Below, in pieces: positions 14,601-15,218 of a stretch of DNA of 15,218 nucleotides. The stretch spans positions 1-15,218 of the forward strand of contig CALDJN010000059.1 in the NCBI GenBank assembly GCA_937901695.1, read 5' to 3'. The notes below the pieces were generated by a model. That model made no database searches and was not told the DNA's origin. It saw only the letters and a program-made list of their open reading frames with translations. Position numbers and translations under genes: made by a program. How positions within the stretch are numbered: position 1 is the first letter of the stretch; the number at the start of each line of letters is the position of its first letter. The stretch is from an uncultured Anaerocolumna sp. GTDB taxonomy: Bacteria > Bacillota > Clostridia > Lachnospirales > Lachnospiraceae.

Positions 14601-15218
14601 ATGGAATTCAGAAATATTGTAACTTTTTTAAGGGTAGCAGCAACGCAGAATTTTTCCAAAGCAGCAGAACAACTTGGGTACTCACAATCCACTGTCACGA
14701 TTCAGATACAGCAACTGGAGAAAGAACTGGGAACACAGCTTTTTGAAAGAATAGGCAAACAAGTGAGCCTGACGGAGCAGGGAGAGGCGTTTATCTTTCA
14801 TGCCAACGAAATCATGAGGGTCACCAATACTGCCAAGACCTTTGCATCAGACGCTGATATTCCCACAGGGTCACTTCGTATCGGAAGCGTGGAATCCCTA
14901 TGTACAGCAATACTTCCGGAACTATTGCTACAATTTCACAACGTCTGTCCTCGGGTAGAGACTATTATAAGAACCGCTACAACAGAGGAATTGATAGATA
15001 TGACCAAATGCAATGATATTGATTTGTTCTTTACATTGGATAAAAAGGTATATGGTTCAGAATGGGTTAGGGCTGTACAGCAGGAGGAAGATATTGTTTT
15101 TGTAACCGCAAGCAGCCACTCCTTTACAGATGGAGAAAAGGTTGATTTACAGGCGATTATAAAAGAGCCCTTTATTTTGACAGAAAAAGGCGGCAGCTAC
15201 CGTTATGAATTGGAGACC
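14601..15218 (+). CDS. LysR family transcriptional regulator (3' end outside window)
   Basis: The first 206 residues are present and the frame is open to the window edge. Residues 1-60 form the LysR winged helix-turn-helix (MEFRNIVTFLRVAATQNFSK, AAEQLGYSQSTVTIQIQQLE, GTQLFERIGKQVSLTEQGEAF). The following part (PTGSLRIGSVESLCTAILPELL onward) begins the periplasmic-binding-protein-like effector domain. The start at 14601 has GGGTG upstream at close spacing; an in-frame ATG at 14589 would add four residues and lacks a better site. It is divergent from the aromatic amino acid decarboxylase gene with about 250 bp between, the usual layout for a LysR protein controlling its neighbour. The co-inducer is unknown. 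Confidence 0.93.
   Translation, partial: MEFRNIVTFLRVAATQNFSKAAEQLGYSQSTVTIQIQQLEKELGTQLFERIGKQVSLTEQGEAFIFHANEIMRVTNTAKTFASDADIPTGSLRIGSVESLCTAILPELLLQFHNVCPRVETIIRTATTEELIDMTKCNDIDLFFTLDKKVYGSEWVRAVQQEEDIVFVTASSHSFTDGEKVDLQAIIKEPFILTEKGGSYRYELET

Overview
The window reads as low-GC clostridial DNA, most likely from a member of the Lachnospiraceae (Clostridium cluster XIVa). The reasons are: a pair of proteins I recognise as DUF5716 and DUF5717 (families I know from Lachnospiraceae), A+T-rich intergenic DNA, strong GGAGG-type ribosome sites, a LicT/RAT-controlled beta-glucoside PTS operon, and an aromatic amino acid decarboxylase that closely resembles, from memory, the Ruminococcus gnavus tryptophan decarboxylase. 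No rRNA, tRNA or CRISPR array was seen. The species cannot be fixed by reading alone.

Layout, left to right. (1) Positions 1-136: an array of eight 17-bp tandem repeats that touches the window edge and contains the stop codon of the next gene. (2) 131-5253, minus strand: two genes of unknown function, DUF5717 (about 1,211 aa, transcribed first) and then DUF5716 (428 aa). The second looks like a degenerate Hsp70/actin-fold protein; the first is a large cytosolic protein of beta-sandwich and helical-repeat segments. They are separated by about 200 bp holding a perfect 11-bp hairpin. A sigma-A-like promoter lies upstream of the pair. (3) 5360-6240: a mobile-element graveyard with an AT-rich short tandem repeat, a MITE-like inverted-repeat element, a decayed ISAs1-family transposase with an in-frame stop, and a run of strong stem-loops (6041-6239) that looks like a structured RNA or element end and that I cannot name. 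(4) 6289-10845, minus strand: a complete beta-glucoside uptake operon. The order of transcription is promoter, RAT plus terminator, licT-type antiterminator, second RAT plus terminator, PTS EIIBCA permease, GH1 6-phospho-beta-glucosidase. (5) 10846-11368: a long divergent intergenic region with a possible 24-aa hydrophobic peptide ORF preceded by a stem-loop, and a separate near-perfect palindrome. (6) 11369-12466, plus strand: a class I/II PLP aminotransferase-fold enzyme of the HisC/CobD type with a TTG start. (7) 12491-12865: a 38-bp tandem duplication followed by four direct copies and one inverted copy of a hairpin-forming repeat of about 63 bp, lying between convergent genes. (8) 12910-14346, minus strand: a group II PLP aromatic amino acid decarboxylase. 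(9) 14601-end, plus strand: a LysR regulator cut by the window edge, divergent from the decarboxylase, with a perfect 26-bp palindrome just before its start.

How it works together: the best understood module is the sugar operon. Phosphorylated beta-glucosides enter through the EIIBCA permease and are cleaved in the cytosol by the GH1 enzyme. The LicT homologue, controlled by PTS phosphorylation of its four histidines, binds both RAT hairpins and so controls its own transcript as well as the permease-glucosidase genes. The LysR gene is the obvious candidate regulator of the decarboxylase. The least understood and most interesting module is the DUF5717-DUF5716 pair.
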